In this document: piece by piece, positions 1-5,176 of the stretch
Numbering within the stretch: position 1 is the stretch's first letter
Layout: each line of letters begins with the position of its first letter
DNA from: Methanosarcinales archaeon
GTDB lineage: Archaea > Halobacteriota > Methanosarcinia > Methanosarcinales > Methanogasteraceae
Length of the DNA: 5,865 bases
Direction of reading: 5' to 3'
Assembly: GCA_030605805.1 (NCBI GenBank)
Contig: JAUWHQ010000189.1
Coordinates: 1-5,865, forward strand
Notes under the pieces: model-generated
Told to the model about the DNA's origin: nothing
The model's input: only the letters and a program-made list of their open reading frames with translations
Databases searched by the model: none
Translations under genes and position numbers: made by a program

Positions 1-959
1 ACCCTGATAGTACCTCGCTCAGGTTCAGGTACCCTCCGCACATCCGAGAAGGTTACCACTCCAAGCAACCGAGAATTCTGGCTCTCCTGCACCGGGTAGC
101 CCGTATGTTTGGTCTTGAACATCACATCGATCAACCGATCGAGCGTCCAGTCCGGGGGTACATAGATCACATCCGGAAGACCGGTCATCACATCCCTGAC
201 CGTAACCCCCTCCAGTGTGACCGAGATGACCGCTGCCTCCTCCTCTCCGGTTGCACCATAGTATATGAAGAAGGCTATGAGCAGCAGTACCGGATCAAGT
301 GCGAAGAGACCAAGGATTCCCATAACAAATGCAAAACTCTTCCCAACTGCAGCCGCCTTTCTGGTTGCGTCTATGTATGGCATGCGCGTGGCAAGCAGGG
401 CACGGAGTATCCTCCCCCCATCCATGGGAAACGCAGGGATGAGATTGAAGATGCCAAGTATTATGTTGTAAAATGCGATTATGCCCACCATTATGAGGAG
501 AGCATCTCCAAACGTCCCGGCAGCAACGCTTGCCGGACCAAAGATATCGTAAATGGCATAAGCAAGGATACCCACGCTCAGGCTGAAGGCTGGACCTGCT
601 GCCGAGATCCTTGCTTCCTTTTGCGGCTCCTTTGGGATCTCCTCCATCTGAGCCACGCCACCGATGATAAAGAGGGTTATGCTACGTATCTTTATACCAT
701 AGCTCTGTGCCACGATGGAGTGGCTGAGCTCGTGAAAGAGCAAAGTTGAGAAGAAAAGAATCGACGTAATTGTGCTGAACAGATATTTGAAGGCTGTCGG
801 GACATTCATGCCTCCGAAACCGAGAATTATGTCGAATCTTTCAATTTCAAGATCGTAAACTGCAAATGCCCAGATAAAGAAGATCAGTATTACTAAAAAT
901 GTTGCGTGCAATCGTATAGGTATCCCGCGGATGCTTCCGATCTGGTAAGACCACTTCAT
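1..959 (-). CDS. Site-2 protease family (M50) membrane metalloprotease with CBS domain, 3' end cut by window edge
   Basis: This is an intramembrane zinc protease of the M50/S2P family, the group that cleaves membrane-bound regulators or signal peptides. The frame starts at ATG 957-959 and stays open to base 1, giving 319 visible residues and no stop. The zinc motif HELSH is at residues 76-80. The second catalytic motif, NLIPAFPMDGGR, is at 172-183, with D180 as the expected third metal ligand. Hydrophobic segments lie near 19-35, 57-75, 92-103, 119-139, 152-174 and 205-235. From about residue 254 a CBS domain begins (VRDVMTGLPDVIYV), as in the archaeal M50 proteins with C-terminal CBS pairs; a second CBS repeat would lie beyond the edge. 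A purine-rich GGAGAG lies about 6-11 bases before the start. A TATA-like box and a leader hairpin precede it. Its first 50 codons are duplicated at 4855-5004. The natural substrate cannot be told. Confidence 0.93.
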   Translation of the reverse strand, partial: MKWSYQIGSIRGIPIRLHATFLVILIFFIWAFAVYDLEIERFDIILGFGGMNVPTAFKYLFSTITSILFFSTLLFHELSHSIVAQSYGIKIRSITLFIIGGVAQMEEIPKEPQKEARISAAGPAFSLSVGILAYAIYDIFGPASVAAGTFGDALLIMVGIIAFYNIILGIFNLIPAFPMDGGRILRALLATRMPYIDATRKAAAVGKSFAFVMGILGLFALDPVLLLIAFFIYYGATGEEEAAVISVTLEGVTVRDVMTGLPDVIYVPPDWTLDRLIDVMFKTKHTGYPVQESQNSRLLGVVTFSDVRRVPEPERGTIR

Positions 960-1049
960 CTCGTTCTCTCCTGCGGCTTTATTCCCTCTCAACCGGGAAC
1001 TTGCTGACTCTCCATGCTTTCATGCTCCCGAGGAGACCGCAGCATATAT
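816..1049 (-). repeat. Segmental duplication, copy A (protease 5' end, leader, promoter edge)
   Basis: Bases 816-959 align without gaps to 4861-5004; I count 116 identical of 144 by eye (about 81%). Beyond the start codon the likeness continues with small gaps through the leader (shared TCTCGTTCTCT and TTTCATGCTC on the plus strand) up to the AGCAT around 1041-1045. Confidence 0.8.
1003..1043 (-). promoter_or_regulatory. Possible leader hairpin of the protease mRNA
   Basis: On the minus strand GCTG (1040-1043) can pair with CAGC (1003-1006), and TCTCC with GGAGA inside it. The apical part can form CATG-AAAG-CATG. It would sit at the very 5' end of the transcript predicted from the TATA-like box. 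The duplicated leader at 5045-5097 can also fold with GCTGC at its base, but the inner pairs differ. Function is unknown, and single hairpins of this size can arise by chance. Confidence 0.3.
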
Positions 1050-1062
1050 TCGTGTACCCTGC

Positions 1063-1070
1063 TCTTAAAA
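1063..1070 (-). promoter_or_regulatory. TATA-like box of the site-2 protease gene
   Basis: TTTTAAGA on the minus strand lies about 25 bases upstream of a likely transcript start near 1041. The match to the archaeal box A is only fair. Support comes from the duplicated copy, which has a better box (TTATATCAG) at the matching place before the chimeric gene. The resulting 5' leader would be about 80 bases long. Confidence 0.45.
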
Positions 1071-1234
1071 GGATGCTTGCAGCCATGCTTCTCGTGTCCG
1101 GAGCGGCAGTACGGGATGCTGCTTTAGGGACTTCGCACGGGTATGTGGACCAGTATCGGTGTTTATGAGGATGCCGGAAATGTTATTGCGGGATTATGAT
1201 CGCGGTGGGGTGGTAACCATCCATATACGCCCAT

Positions 1235-1253
1235 CTAATAACAAAGAACAAAG
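1235..1253 (-). terminator. U-rich transcription terminator candidate after nikL-like gene
   Basis: The minus strand reads CTTTGTTCTTTGTTATTAG about 50-70 bases after the nikL-like stop codon. Archaeal RNA polymerase commonly terminates at runs of U without a strong hairpin, and this tract fits that loosely. It is interrupted by G residues, so it would be a weak terminator. Confidence 0.35.
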
Positions 1254-1256
1254 CGA

Positions 1257-1266
1257 TTTTTATATC
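1257..1266. promoter_or_regulatory. TATA-like element, direction uncertain
   Basis: The plus strand reads TTTTTATATC, the best archaeal box A match in the left half of the window; the minus strand reads GATATAAAAA. Read to the right it would give a transcript antisense to the nikL-like gene. Read to the left it would give a short leaderless frame or an RNA in the 960-1240 gap. Neither product can be confirmed. Confidence 0.3.
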
Positions 1267-1302
1267 CCTATTCCAGTCCCTAAACCTTTTTTATCACTCA
1301 TC

Positions 1303-1752
1303 CTATGATTGGCGAGCTTGCTTATAACTCTTGTACCATAAAGAAATGCCAAGTATCCCGAAAAGATACCCCAGACCTGCAAAGACCTTGAAATAGAGCG
1401 GGGACTCGCCTTCACTCTGCGTTTGCATTCCGCATGTCGCCGTCATGTTGATCGTCTGCTCATCCCTGTGACCTGTTGACTCGACAACAACCAGCCATTC
1501 CTTCCCAAATTCAGGATCGAACCTGAACATACCGTCTTTATCGGTCTTGCCCTCTTTATACAGCCGTCCGTCAGGATAGAAGACCTCCACATCTGCATAC
1601 TGCACAGGTGCAGGTTTCACGCCGCCATAGTACGCCTCGACACAGATTGAGTCGACCCTGTAATCGACGATGAGCGCGTGTCCTGATACGGCAGCGGGAC
1701 CCAGACAGAGGATTGCGAGAATCGAGATCGCCAGTATCAAAACTCGCTTCAT
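1303..1752 (-). CDS. NikL/CbiL-like nickel (or cobalt) transporter accessory protein
   Basis: A 149-residue exported, membrane-tethered protein resembling NikL, an accessory component of nickel ECF-type transporters. Residues 1-24 are a signal peptide ending AVSG, so the mature protein would begin at or near H25. Residues 25-105 form one transthyretin/carboxypeptidase-regulatory-like beta domain with the typical turn GKTDKDGMFRF (68-78). After a short polar linker, a membrane helix at about 121-141 ends in a basic tail (KSYKQ), which puts the domain outside the cell. The start ATG lies inside the upstream gene's stop (ATGA overlap), with a GGAGG site at 1759-1763 six bases before it, so the two are translationally coupled. 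The family call rests on fold signature, N-terminal His and the NikK-like neighbour. The metal is not proven, and no NikM, NikQ or NikO gene is in view. Confidence 0.75.
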   Translation of the reverse strand: MKRVLILAISILAILCLGPAAVSGHALIVDYRVDSICVEAYYGGVKPAPVQYADVEVFYPDGRLYKEGKTDKDGMFRFDPEFGKEWLVVVESTGHRDEQTINMTATCGMQTQSEGESPLYFKVFAGLGYLFGILGISLWYKSYKQARQS

Positions 1753-2699
1753 CTGAGCCCTCCGGATCTTTTCCGTATCAGGAGAACCGCAATAAGTCCG
1801 ATTATCCCTATCGTTGTGAATAAACCAATTGCAGGGGTTTCTGGTGTTGCATCTGTCTTCAGGACGGGTGGGGCGTCCTCTTCCGCCGCCGCCTCCACGC
1901 CATCATCTGTCGGCGGGAACGACTCGAATACTGGTAGGATGAAGATGCCGCGCTCCATCACACCCTTGCCAAAGACAGCGATAATCCATACCCCGGGTTC
2001 GTCGAGCGTGTATACAAAGTCGCCGTCCGCATCGGTCTTTGTGAATCCTTTCACCATCATCCACGAGTCCTGCGGGTGAATTTCCTCAGCTTTCGCAAGC
2101 ACCTCCGGATCATCGCTCAGACGATACTTGACGACGTAAACCGTTGCGTTTGCAAGCGCCTTTTCATCCTGAACCGCCTTTGCTCTGAATACGAACCCCT
2201 CTTCTAACCCGTAGGGGCGTATGTATGGGATTATCTCGACGTTCTCACCGAGTTCAGCATCCCACCCATTCCATGATGCCTGACCACAGTGAATTACCGC
2301 CTTTGCGTGATCGACAAAATCACCCTTAATCGCAGTTACGTTCATCGTTGAATAAACTATGTAGTCTCCTCGCTTATCAACCACAAAAGACGCAGTATAT
2401 GCTTTCACTCCATCAACCGATGTCTCAACAGAGGTTAATTGCGTGATGTTGCCATCAGGATCCCTCACATACACCTCCGGAGTGTCGATGCAGTCAAAGA
2501 GTTCCTTGAATGGGCAGCCCCACGTGATCAGTACGGTCTTTTCCTCACCCAGGCTTGCGAGGTAATCGTCCGGGCTGACATCCGTGCCGCCACCCGGAAA
2601 GAGCATCGTGAAGTGGGCAGATGCCGTTCCCACGATACCGATTCCTGCAATCGTGATTGCTACGAGCACGACCATAATATTCTTTATATTGTTACGCAT
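1749..2699 (-). CDS. DUF4198 (NikK-like) exported metal-transport accessory protein
   Basis: A 316-residue protein of the DUF4198 type, which in nickel ECF systems is called NikK. Residues 1-28 are a signal peptide (basic start, hydrophobic core, TASA end). The mature chain would open with H29-F-T-M-L-F-P, the His-led start typical of the family. The outer part (29-260) is built of beta domains and carries RPYGL (161-165) and a second carboxypeptidase-like turn, KTDADGDFVY (221-230). Cysteines are at 62, 70 and 138. An acidic, proline-rich stretch (261-288) leads to a C-terminal membrane helix (289-309) and a basic end, much like archaeal sorting-signal tails. It is probably held on the outer face of the membrane, presenting metal to a transporter encoded elsewhere. 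It is the first gene of the pair with the NikL-like protein. The substrate metal is inferred from family only. Confidence 0.78.
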   Translation of the reverse strand: MRNNIKNIMVVLVAITIAGIGIVGTASAHFTMLFPGGGTDVSPDDYLASLGEEKTVLITWGCPFKELFDCIDTPEVYVRDPDGNITQLTSVETSVDGVKAYTASFVVDKRGDYIVYSTMNVTAIKGDFVDHAKAVIHCGQASWNGWDAELGENVEIIPYIRPYGLEEGFVFRAKAVQDEKALANATVYVVKYRLSDDPEVLAKAEEIHPQDSWMMVKGFTKTDADGDFVYTLDEPGVWIIAVFGKGVMERGIFILPVFESFPPTDDGVEAAAEEDAPPVLKTDATPETPAIGLFTTIGIIGLIAVLLIRKRSGGLR

Positions 2700-2706
2700 A
2701 TTCTTA

Positions 2707-2714
2707 CACCTTCC
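2707..2714 (-). promoter_or_regulatory. Ribosome binding site of nikK-like gene
   Basis: GGAAGGTG on the minus strand ends seven bases before ATG 2697-2699. GGTG complements the 3' end of archaeal 16S rRNA and supports this start. Confidence 0.6.
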
Positions 2715-2731
2715 TCTTCAGGTAGTCCCGG

Positions 2732-2875
2732 TCACCAAATCTCGCACCCGGACGGAGCCGATATAGCGAGTTCGTGCCGTTTATCAGGGTCAATGCTATC
2801 GTGTGTTTCGGCAAGTCCATCGTGACAGGTCAACAGCGGTACGGTATGCGTGCAGTGCGAATTGCATTGATTCAT
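2732..2875 (-). CDS. Possible small Cys/His-rich ORF (47 residues) before nikK-like gene
   Basis: An ATG at 2873-2875 opens a 47-codon frame ending in TGA at 2732-2734, 32 bases before the nikK-like start. The peptide begins MNQCNSHCTHTVPLLTCHDG and ends in GCEIW. It has four Cys (4, 8, 17, 43) and five His, several of them close together, which would suit metal binding. A TATA-like box centred near 2908 would place the transcript start about 8-10 bases before the ATG, and no Shine-Dalgarno is visible, so it would be nearly leaderless. I recognise no family. It could equally be a chance frame in a nikK leader; the Cys/His content and position beside a metal-transport pair are the reasons to list it. 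Confidence 0.35.
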   Translation of the reverse strand: MNQCNSHCTHTVPLLTCHDGLAETHDSIDPDKRHELAISAPSGCEIW

Positions 2876-2903
2876 GTGTTACGGTCAGCATCGTTCGTTG
2901 TGG

Positions 2904-2911
2904 TACTTAAA
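2904..2911 (-). promoter_or_regulatory. TATA-like box upstream of the small ORF and nikK-nikL pair
   Basis: TTTAAGTA on the minus strand is a reasonable archaeal box A. It predicts a start near 2883. A weaker alternative, CTATATCG near 2759-2766, would start a shorter leader directly for the nikK-like gene. Confidence 0.4.
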
Positions 2912-3033
2912 CATAACCGGTCCTGCTCCATATCAGGGACTTTTTGATCTCTTCCGAAACCCCGGGCTGGGAGCTTACGGAGTCAGGTCCGGATAAATCT
3001 CTGTTGCGATTGCGGGATTCGGCGGACGATAGC

Positions 3034-3600
3034 TCAGGGAGTTTGATTGTGCCAACCCTCGATATGCCCCTTCACAACAGCCTCAATCTCACTGATACTC
3101 TCAAGAACCGTGATCTCTCGCATCCGTTTCAGCCGATCCGCGTTCCCGATGTCCACATCCCGCATGTACAGGGTCATCTCCTTCCCACCTGGGAGTATCG
3201 TCGTAACAGCACCCTCGTACTGGTCAGCAGGGTAGATGTAGATCGGTATTCTCGCCTTTGCCGCCTGCGACACGCCGTTTGTGAGAAGCGAGTCTGCGAT
3301 CCCGTGCGCAATCTTTGCCGCGGTGTTCGCACTCATCGGACAGACCAGAAAGAGATCGAACTTACCCATCTGGAGCTGCCCCGCAATGAACGGCGAGTTT
3401 GCGCCATGTTCGACACTCGTCTTCGGGAAGATCTCTTTCAGATCGTGCCAGAGATTGTACCACTTCATCACGAGTTCACCGTTCTTTGAGAGGTACACAT
3501 TGATATCCAGATCGTAACGCTTTGATAGATCCTTCATGATCGCGAAGGTCTCTTCGATCTGATCGCCGCATCCTGTGATCCCCCATGCGATTCTAAGCAT
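3034..3600 (-). CDS. afpA: Archaeoflavoprotein AfpA-like FMN protein
   Basis: A 188-residue cytoplasmic flavoprotein of the HFCD/DmrB-like fold, matching the archaeoflavoprotein AfpA family known from Archaeoglobus and methanogens. The N-terminal IAWGITGCGDQ (4-14) is the first strand and FMN phosphate loop. The central PMSANTAAKIAHGIADSLLT (88-107) is the hallmark flavin-binding segment of the fold. PADQYEG lies at 124-130. Length fits the family. I prefer the ATG at 3598-3600 because GAGGTGA (3606-3612) sits five bases before it, exactly as in the gene upstream. A GTG at 3607-3609 and an ATG at 3604-3606 also exist, but they fall inside that site. The start overlaps the stop of the iron-sulfur flavoprotein by eight bases. 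Proteins of this family take electrons from low-potential carriers; the neighbour is the likely partner. A dihydromethanopterin reductase role (DmrB relatives) is an alternative. Confidence 0.85.
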   Translation of the reverse strand: MLRIAWGITGCGDQIEETFAIMKDLSKRYDLDINVYLSKNGELVMKWYNLWHDLKEIFPKTSVEHGANSPFIAGQLQMGKFDLFLVCPMSANTAAKIAHGIADSLLTNGVSQAAKARIPIYIYPADQYEGAVTTILPGGKEMTLYMRDVDIGNADRLKRMREITVLESISEIEAVVKGHIEGWHNQTP

Positions 3601-4219
3601 CCGCATCACCTCTCGATTCCGGAATCATCCCCGCAACCGAGATCAAGCGGTCGATTGTCCGGTGCATACTCCTGATGCCGTCTGCGTCCGCGCTGACACC
3701 ATCCGCGCCCTTATCCTTTGACCAGAATGTGCCTCCGAGATTCGCGCCAAACGAGCCGCCGCCGACAGGGATCATCTCGCTGATCACATAGAAATCGAGA
3801 ATCGACCTGATCGCAAGTTCCTGCCCTCCGATCCGATCGCCGCCCACAGCCGCGGCTGCTCCGACCTTGTTTCTGAGCGCAGCCGGATCTTTTGCAACGA
3901 GCGCTCGGAACCGGTCGAGCATCGTCTTGGTCTGCCCGCTCAAGTTCCCCTGGTAGACCGGAGTTCCGATCAATATGGCATCAGCCCACAGAAGTTTCTC
4001 GTAGATCTCCTCCATCCCGTCCTTCTGGATACAGCCCTCACGCTTCTTGACGCAGAAGTCGCAGTGCTTACAGAAGCCGATCGTTCTCTTGTGAAGTGTT
4101 ATGTACTCGGTCTCTGCCGCGTACTTCTGGCTGGCATAGTCGAGCGCGTCACGCACCACATAATCGGTGGATGCAAGTCTCGGGCTTCCTGATATCCCTA
4201 ACAGGTTTATGGTTTTCAT
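3593..4219 (-). CDS. Iron-sulfur flavoprotein (Isf family), FMN and 4Fe-4S
   Basis: A 208-residue protein of the NADPH-dependent FMN reductase/flavodoxin fold. GISGSPR (8-14) is the FMN phosphate loop, and GTPVYQGNLSGQTKTMLDR (85-103) is the second flavin-binding loop. C50, C53, C56 and C63 form a compact CX2CX2CX6C motif, the type that binds a 4Fe-4S cluster in methanogen Isf, which passes electrons from ferredoxin to its flavin. AVGGDRIGGQE (124-134) matches the family's third flavin-contact loop. The start chosen is ATG 4217-4219, five bases after GGTGA. A GTG at 4226-4228 would lie inside that site. The gene follows the GNAT tail and is followed with overlap by afpA, so the two flavoproteins are co-translated and probably exchange electrons. 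The physiological acceptor in the family is uncertain; oxidative-stress protection (O2 or peroxide reduction) has been proposed for Isf. Confidence 0.88.
   Translation of the reverse strand: MKTINLLGISGSPRLASTDYVVRDALDYASQKYAAETEYITLHKRTIGFCKHCDFCVKKREGCIQKDGMEEIYEKLLWADAILIGTPVYQGNLSGQTKTMLDRFRALVAKDPAALRNKVGAAAAVGGDRIGGQELAIRSILDFYVISEMIPVGGGSFGANLGGTFWSKDKGADGVSADADGIRSMHRTIDRLISVAGMIPESRGDADA
3606..3612 (-). promoter_or_regulatory. Ribosome binding site deciding the afpA start
   Basis: GAGGTGA on the minus strand, five bases before ATG 3598-3600, lies within the last codons of the upstream gene. It argues against the two start codons that would overlap the site itself. Confidence 0.65.
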
Positions 4220-4224
4220 ATTGG

Positions 4225-4230
4225 TCACCT
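4225..4230 (-). promoter_or_regulatory. Ribosome binding site deciding the Isf start
   Basis: AGGTGA on the minus strand lies five bases before ATG 4217-4219. It includes the original TGA stop of the GNAT reading frame (4225-4227), so the ancestral GNAT gene and Isf were closely coupled. Confidence 0.7.
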
Positions 4231-4341
4231 TTTCAATTCCTTTGTGAAATTCATATATGTTTTCTTGAACCCCGTCCCCTCATAAAACCGCTGCGCATCA
4301 ACCCATCTTTTTCTCGTCGTAACTTTGATAGAAACGCGAGC
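4225..4341 (-). pseudogene. Frameshifted C-terminal part of the GNAT gene
   Basis: This frame reads ARVSIKVTTRKRWVDAQRFY, then EGTGFKKTYMNFTKELKR and a TGA stop at 4225-4227. It supplies the final strands and motif B (A-x-x-F-Y-x-x-x-G-F) that GNAT enzymes need, following directly on residue G111 of the upstream frame. It has no start of its own, and an in-frame TAG lies just before it. The stop lies within the Isf ribosome site, so the original gene order was seamless. Confidence 0.8.
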
Positions 4342-4672
4342 CTACGTTTCTGTGCTCCTGTTCAAGTCTTGATACGAGTTCTACACCGATACCTTTGCTG
4401 CGAAGTGTTTCATGCACAACCAGTTCCTGAATCTCCCAGGCAAGTCCGACATGATGGAGCAGTAACTCGATACGGAGACTTCCGAAACCAACAATATCTC
4501 CATCGCGCCCACCATCACACTCTGCAACATAATATAGCACACTTTCACAATGCAGATTCCAGACGAAGACATCGTGAAACGCCTCCCAGTCGAGCGAAAA
4601 TCCCATAAGTGTTGTGATCAGATCATAAACCGATCTTTCATCGGACTTAAAAGCCTGTCGAATGTGAATCAT
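4298..4672 (-). CDS. GNAT N-acetyltransferase, C-terminus lost by frameshift
   Basis: An acetyl-CoA-dependent N-acetyltransferase of the GNAT superfamily; substrate unknown. The N-terminus MIHIRQAFKSDERSVYDLI is the usual first strand and helix. Motif A, IQELVVHETLRSKGIG (81-96), holds the R-x-x-G-x-G loop that binds the CoA pyrophosphate. As read, the protein stops at 124 residues, and its last dozen residues do not resemble a GNAT end. The missing end (VDAQRFYEGTGF and beyond) is present in another frame directly downstream. One extra base near 4335-4345 accounts for this: the interval 4225-4672 is 448 bases, one more than a multiple of three, and repair gives about 148 residues, a normal length. 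The start overlaps the stop of the chimeric gene by ATGA. It could be a recent pseudogene, a sequencing error or programmed frameshifting. Confidence 0.82.
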   Translation of the reverse strand: MIHIRQAFKSDERSVYDLITTLMGFSLDWEAFHDVFVWNLHCESVLYYVAECDGGRDGDIVGFGSLRIELLLHHVGLAWEIQELVVHETLRSKGIGVELVSRLEQEHRNVGSRFYQSYDEKKMG

Positions 4673-5004
4673 GTTTCGATACTCTTCCGGGAATTGTCAC
4701 CGGTGATCATAACGACATTGAACCCCATCCTTTTGAGTTCTTTGATGGCATCTCCTGTTGTCTCCTTCAATCGGTCAGCGATAGCGATCATGCCCTGTAT
4801 TTTGCCATCGATTGCAATTGTTATCACGGTCTTTCCTTCGTTTTCAAGCTGGAGTCCACCGAAACCGATAATTATCACATATTCTTCAATTTTATGATCC
4901 TGAACCGCAAATGCCCAGATGAAAAATACTAATATCACCAGAAATGTTACATGCAACCGTATGGGTATCCCGCGGATGCTGCCGATCTGGTAGGACCATT
5001 TCAT
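4669..5004 (-). CDS. Chimeric ORF: site-2 protease N-terminus fused to CopA-like P-type ATPase fragment
   Basis: A 111-residue frame made of two unrelated parts. Residues 1-50 copy the start of the site-2 protease at 959 (41 of 50 identical), including its first membrane helix (19-35), and end at GFGG. From residue 51 (base 4854) the sequence becomes a metal P-type ATPase piece: LENEGKTV (53-60), DGKIQGMIAIAD (66-77), then MGFNVVMITGDN (93-104) with the HAD-type TGD motif. It stops at 111, soon after TGDN. It lacks HExxH, the DKTGT phosphorylation site, the hinge GDG motif and all ATPase membrane helices, so it can be neither a protease nor a pump. It has the protease-type promoter and leader, and its stop overlaps the GNAT start (ATGA). 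It is likely a remnant acting mainly as the leader cistron of the operon, though a small membrane-anchored product is possible. Confidence 0.8.
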   Translation of the reverse strand: MKWSYQIGSIRGIPIRLHVTFLVILVFFIWAFAVQDHKIEEYVIIIGFGGLQLENEGKTVITIAIDGKIQGMIAIADRLKETTGDAIKELKRMGFNVVMITGDNSRKSIET

Positions 5005-5103
5005 CTCGTTCTCTTCTCCGGTTTTATTCGTGTCCGATTGGAGGGCTGCTGATGATACTCCATCTTTTCATGCTCTCGGTCTCGGGAACATCGCAGCATA
5101 ACA
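4861..5103 (-). repeat. Segmental duplication, copy B (before chimeric ORF)
   Basis: This is the partner of 816-1049, in direct orientation and about 4,045 bases away. Likeness ends sharply at about 4855-4860 inside the coding frame, where P-type ATPase sequence takes over. It fades gradually upstream near the promoter. Confidence 0.8.
5045..5097 (-). promoter_or_regulatory. Leader hairpin before the chimeric ORF
   Basis: On the minus strand GCTGCGATG (5089-5097) pairs with CATC-A-GCAGC (5045-5054): nine base pairs with one bulged A. It would lie at the 5' end of the predicted transcript, as in copy A. Function is unknown. Confidence 0.4.
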
Positions 5104-5121
5104 TGTAGGAACTATCCTGTA

Positions 5122-5130
5122 CTGATATAA
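5122..5130 (-). promoter_or_regulatory. TATA box for the chimeric ORF-GNAT-Isf-afpA genes
   Basis: TTATATCAG on the minus strand is a good archaeal box A. It predicts a start near 5101, a leader of about 95 bases to ATG 5002-5004, and, since the following genes overlap or nearly touch, one transcript through afpA. Confidence 0.55.
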
Positions 5131-5176
5131 TGGTATCGGTCACGTGATAATCCGAAATCATTCGTCATATCATCTA

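Larger units (their letters stand above)
960..1302. other. Intergenic region between nikL-like gene and protease gene
   Basis: These 343 bases hold no gene I can support. From right to left on the minus strand there is a U-rich tract just after nikL, a TATA-like box at 1257-1266, and the promoter and leader of the protease gene (960-1070). A leaderless 23-codon frame (ATG at 1232-1234, stop at 1163-1165) begins about 25 bases after the TATA-like box, but nothing else supports it. I see no tRNA, CRISPR repeat or insertion sequence end. Confidence 0.6.
2700..3033. other. Intergenic region between afpA and nikK-like gene
   Basis: These 334 bases separate two gene sets on the same strand. They contain the TATA-like box at 2904-2911, the candidate small ORF at 2732-2875 and the nikK ribosome site. 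No clear U-rich terminator follows the afpA stop on the minus strand, so some read-through into nikK is possible. I found no convincing NikR-type palindrome by eye, and no RNA gene. Confidence 0.55.

Noticed and set aside
105..749. A 214-codon plus-strand frame
   Set aside because: It lies wholly opposite the protease gene, whose HELSH and NLIPAFPMDGGR motifs are unmistakable on the minus strand; the plus translation has no family-like character.
2439..2825. A 128-codon plus-strand frame
   Set aside because: Antisense to the nikK signal-peptide region and the gap; low complexity, no family match.
2944..3489. A 181-codon plus-strand frame
   Set aside because: Antisense to the AfpA-like gene, which has its family motifs and ribosome site; the plus frame has no recognisable domain.
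4226..4228. GTG as the Isf start
   Set aside because: It lies within the GGTGA ribosome site; ATG 4217-4219 with a five-base spacer gives the normal family N-terminus.
4096..4608. A 170-codon plus-strand frame
   Set aside because: It spans the antisense of two different genes (Isf and GNAT) and shows a composition typical of shadow frames.
4669..4854. A functional copper-transporting ATPase
   Set aside because: Only about 60 residues around the TGDN motif remain; the phosphorylation site, hinge and membrane helices are absent.
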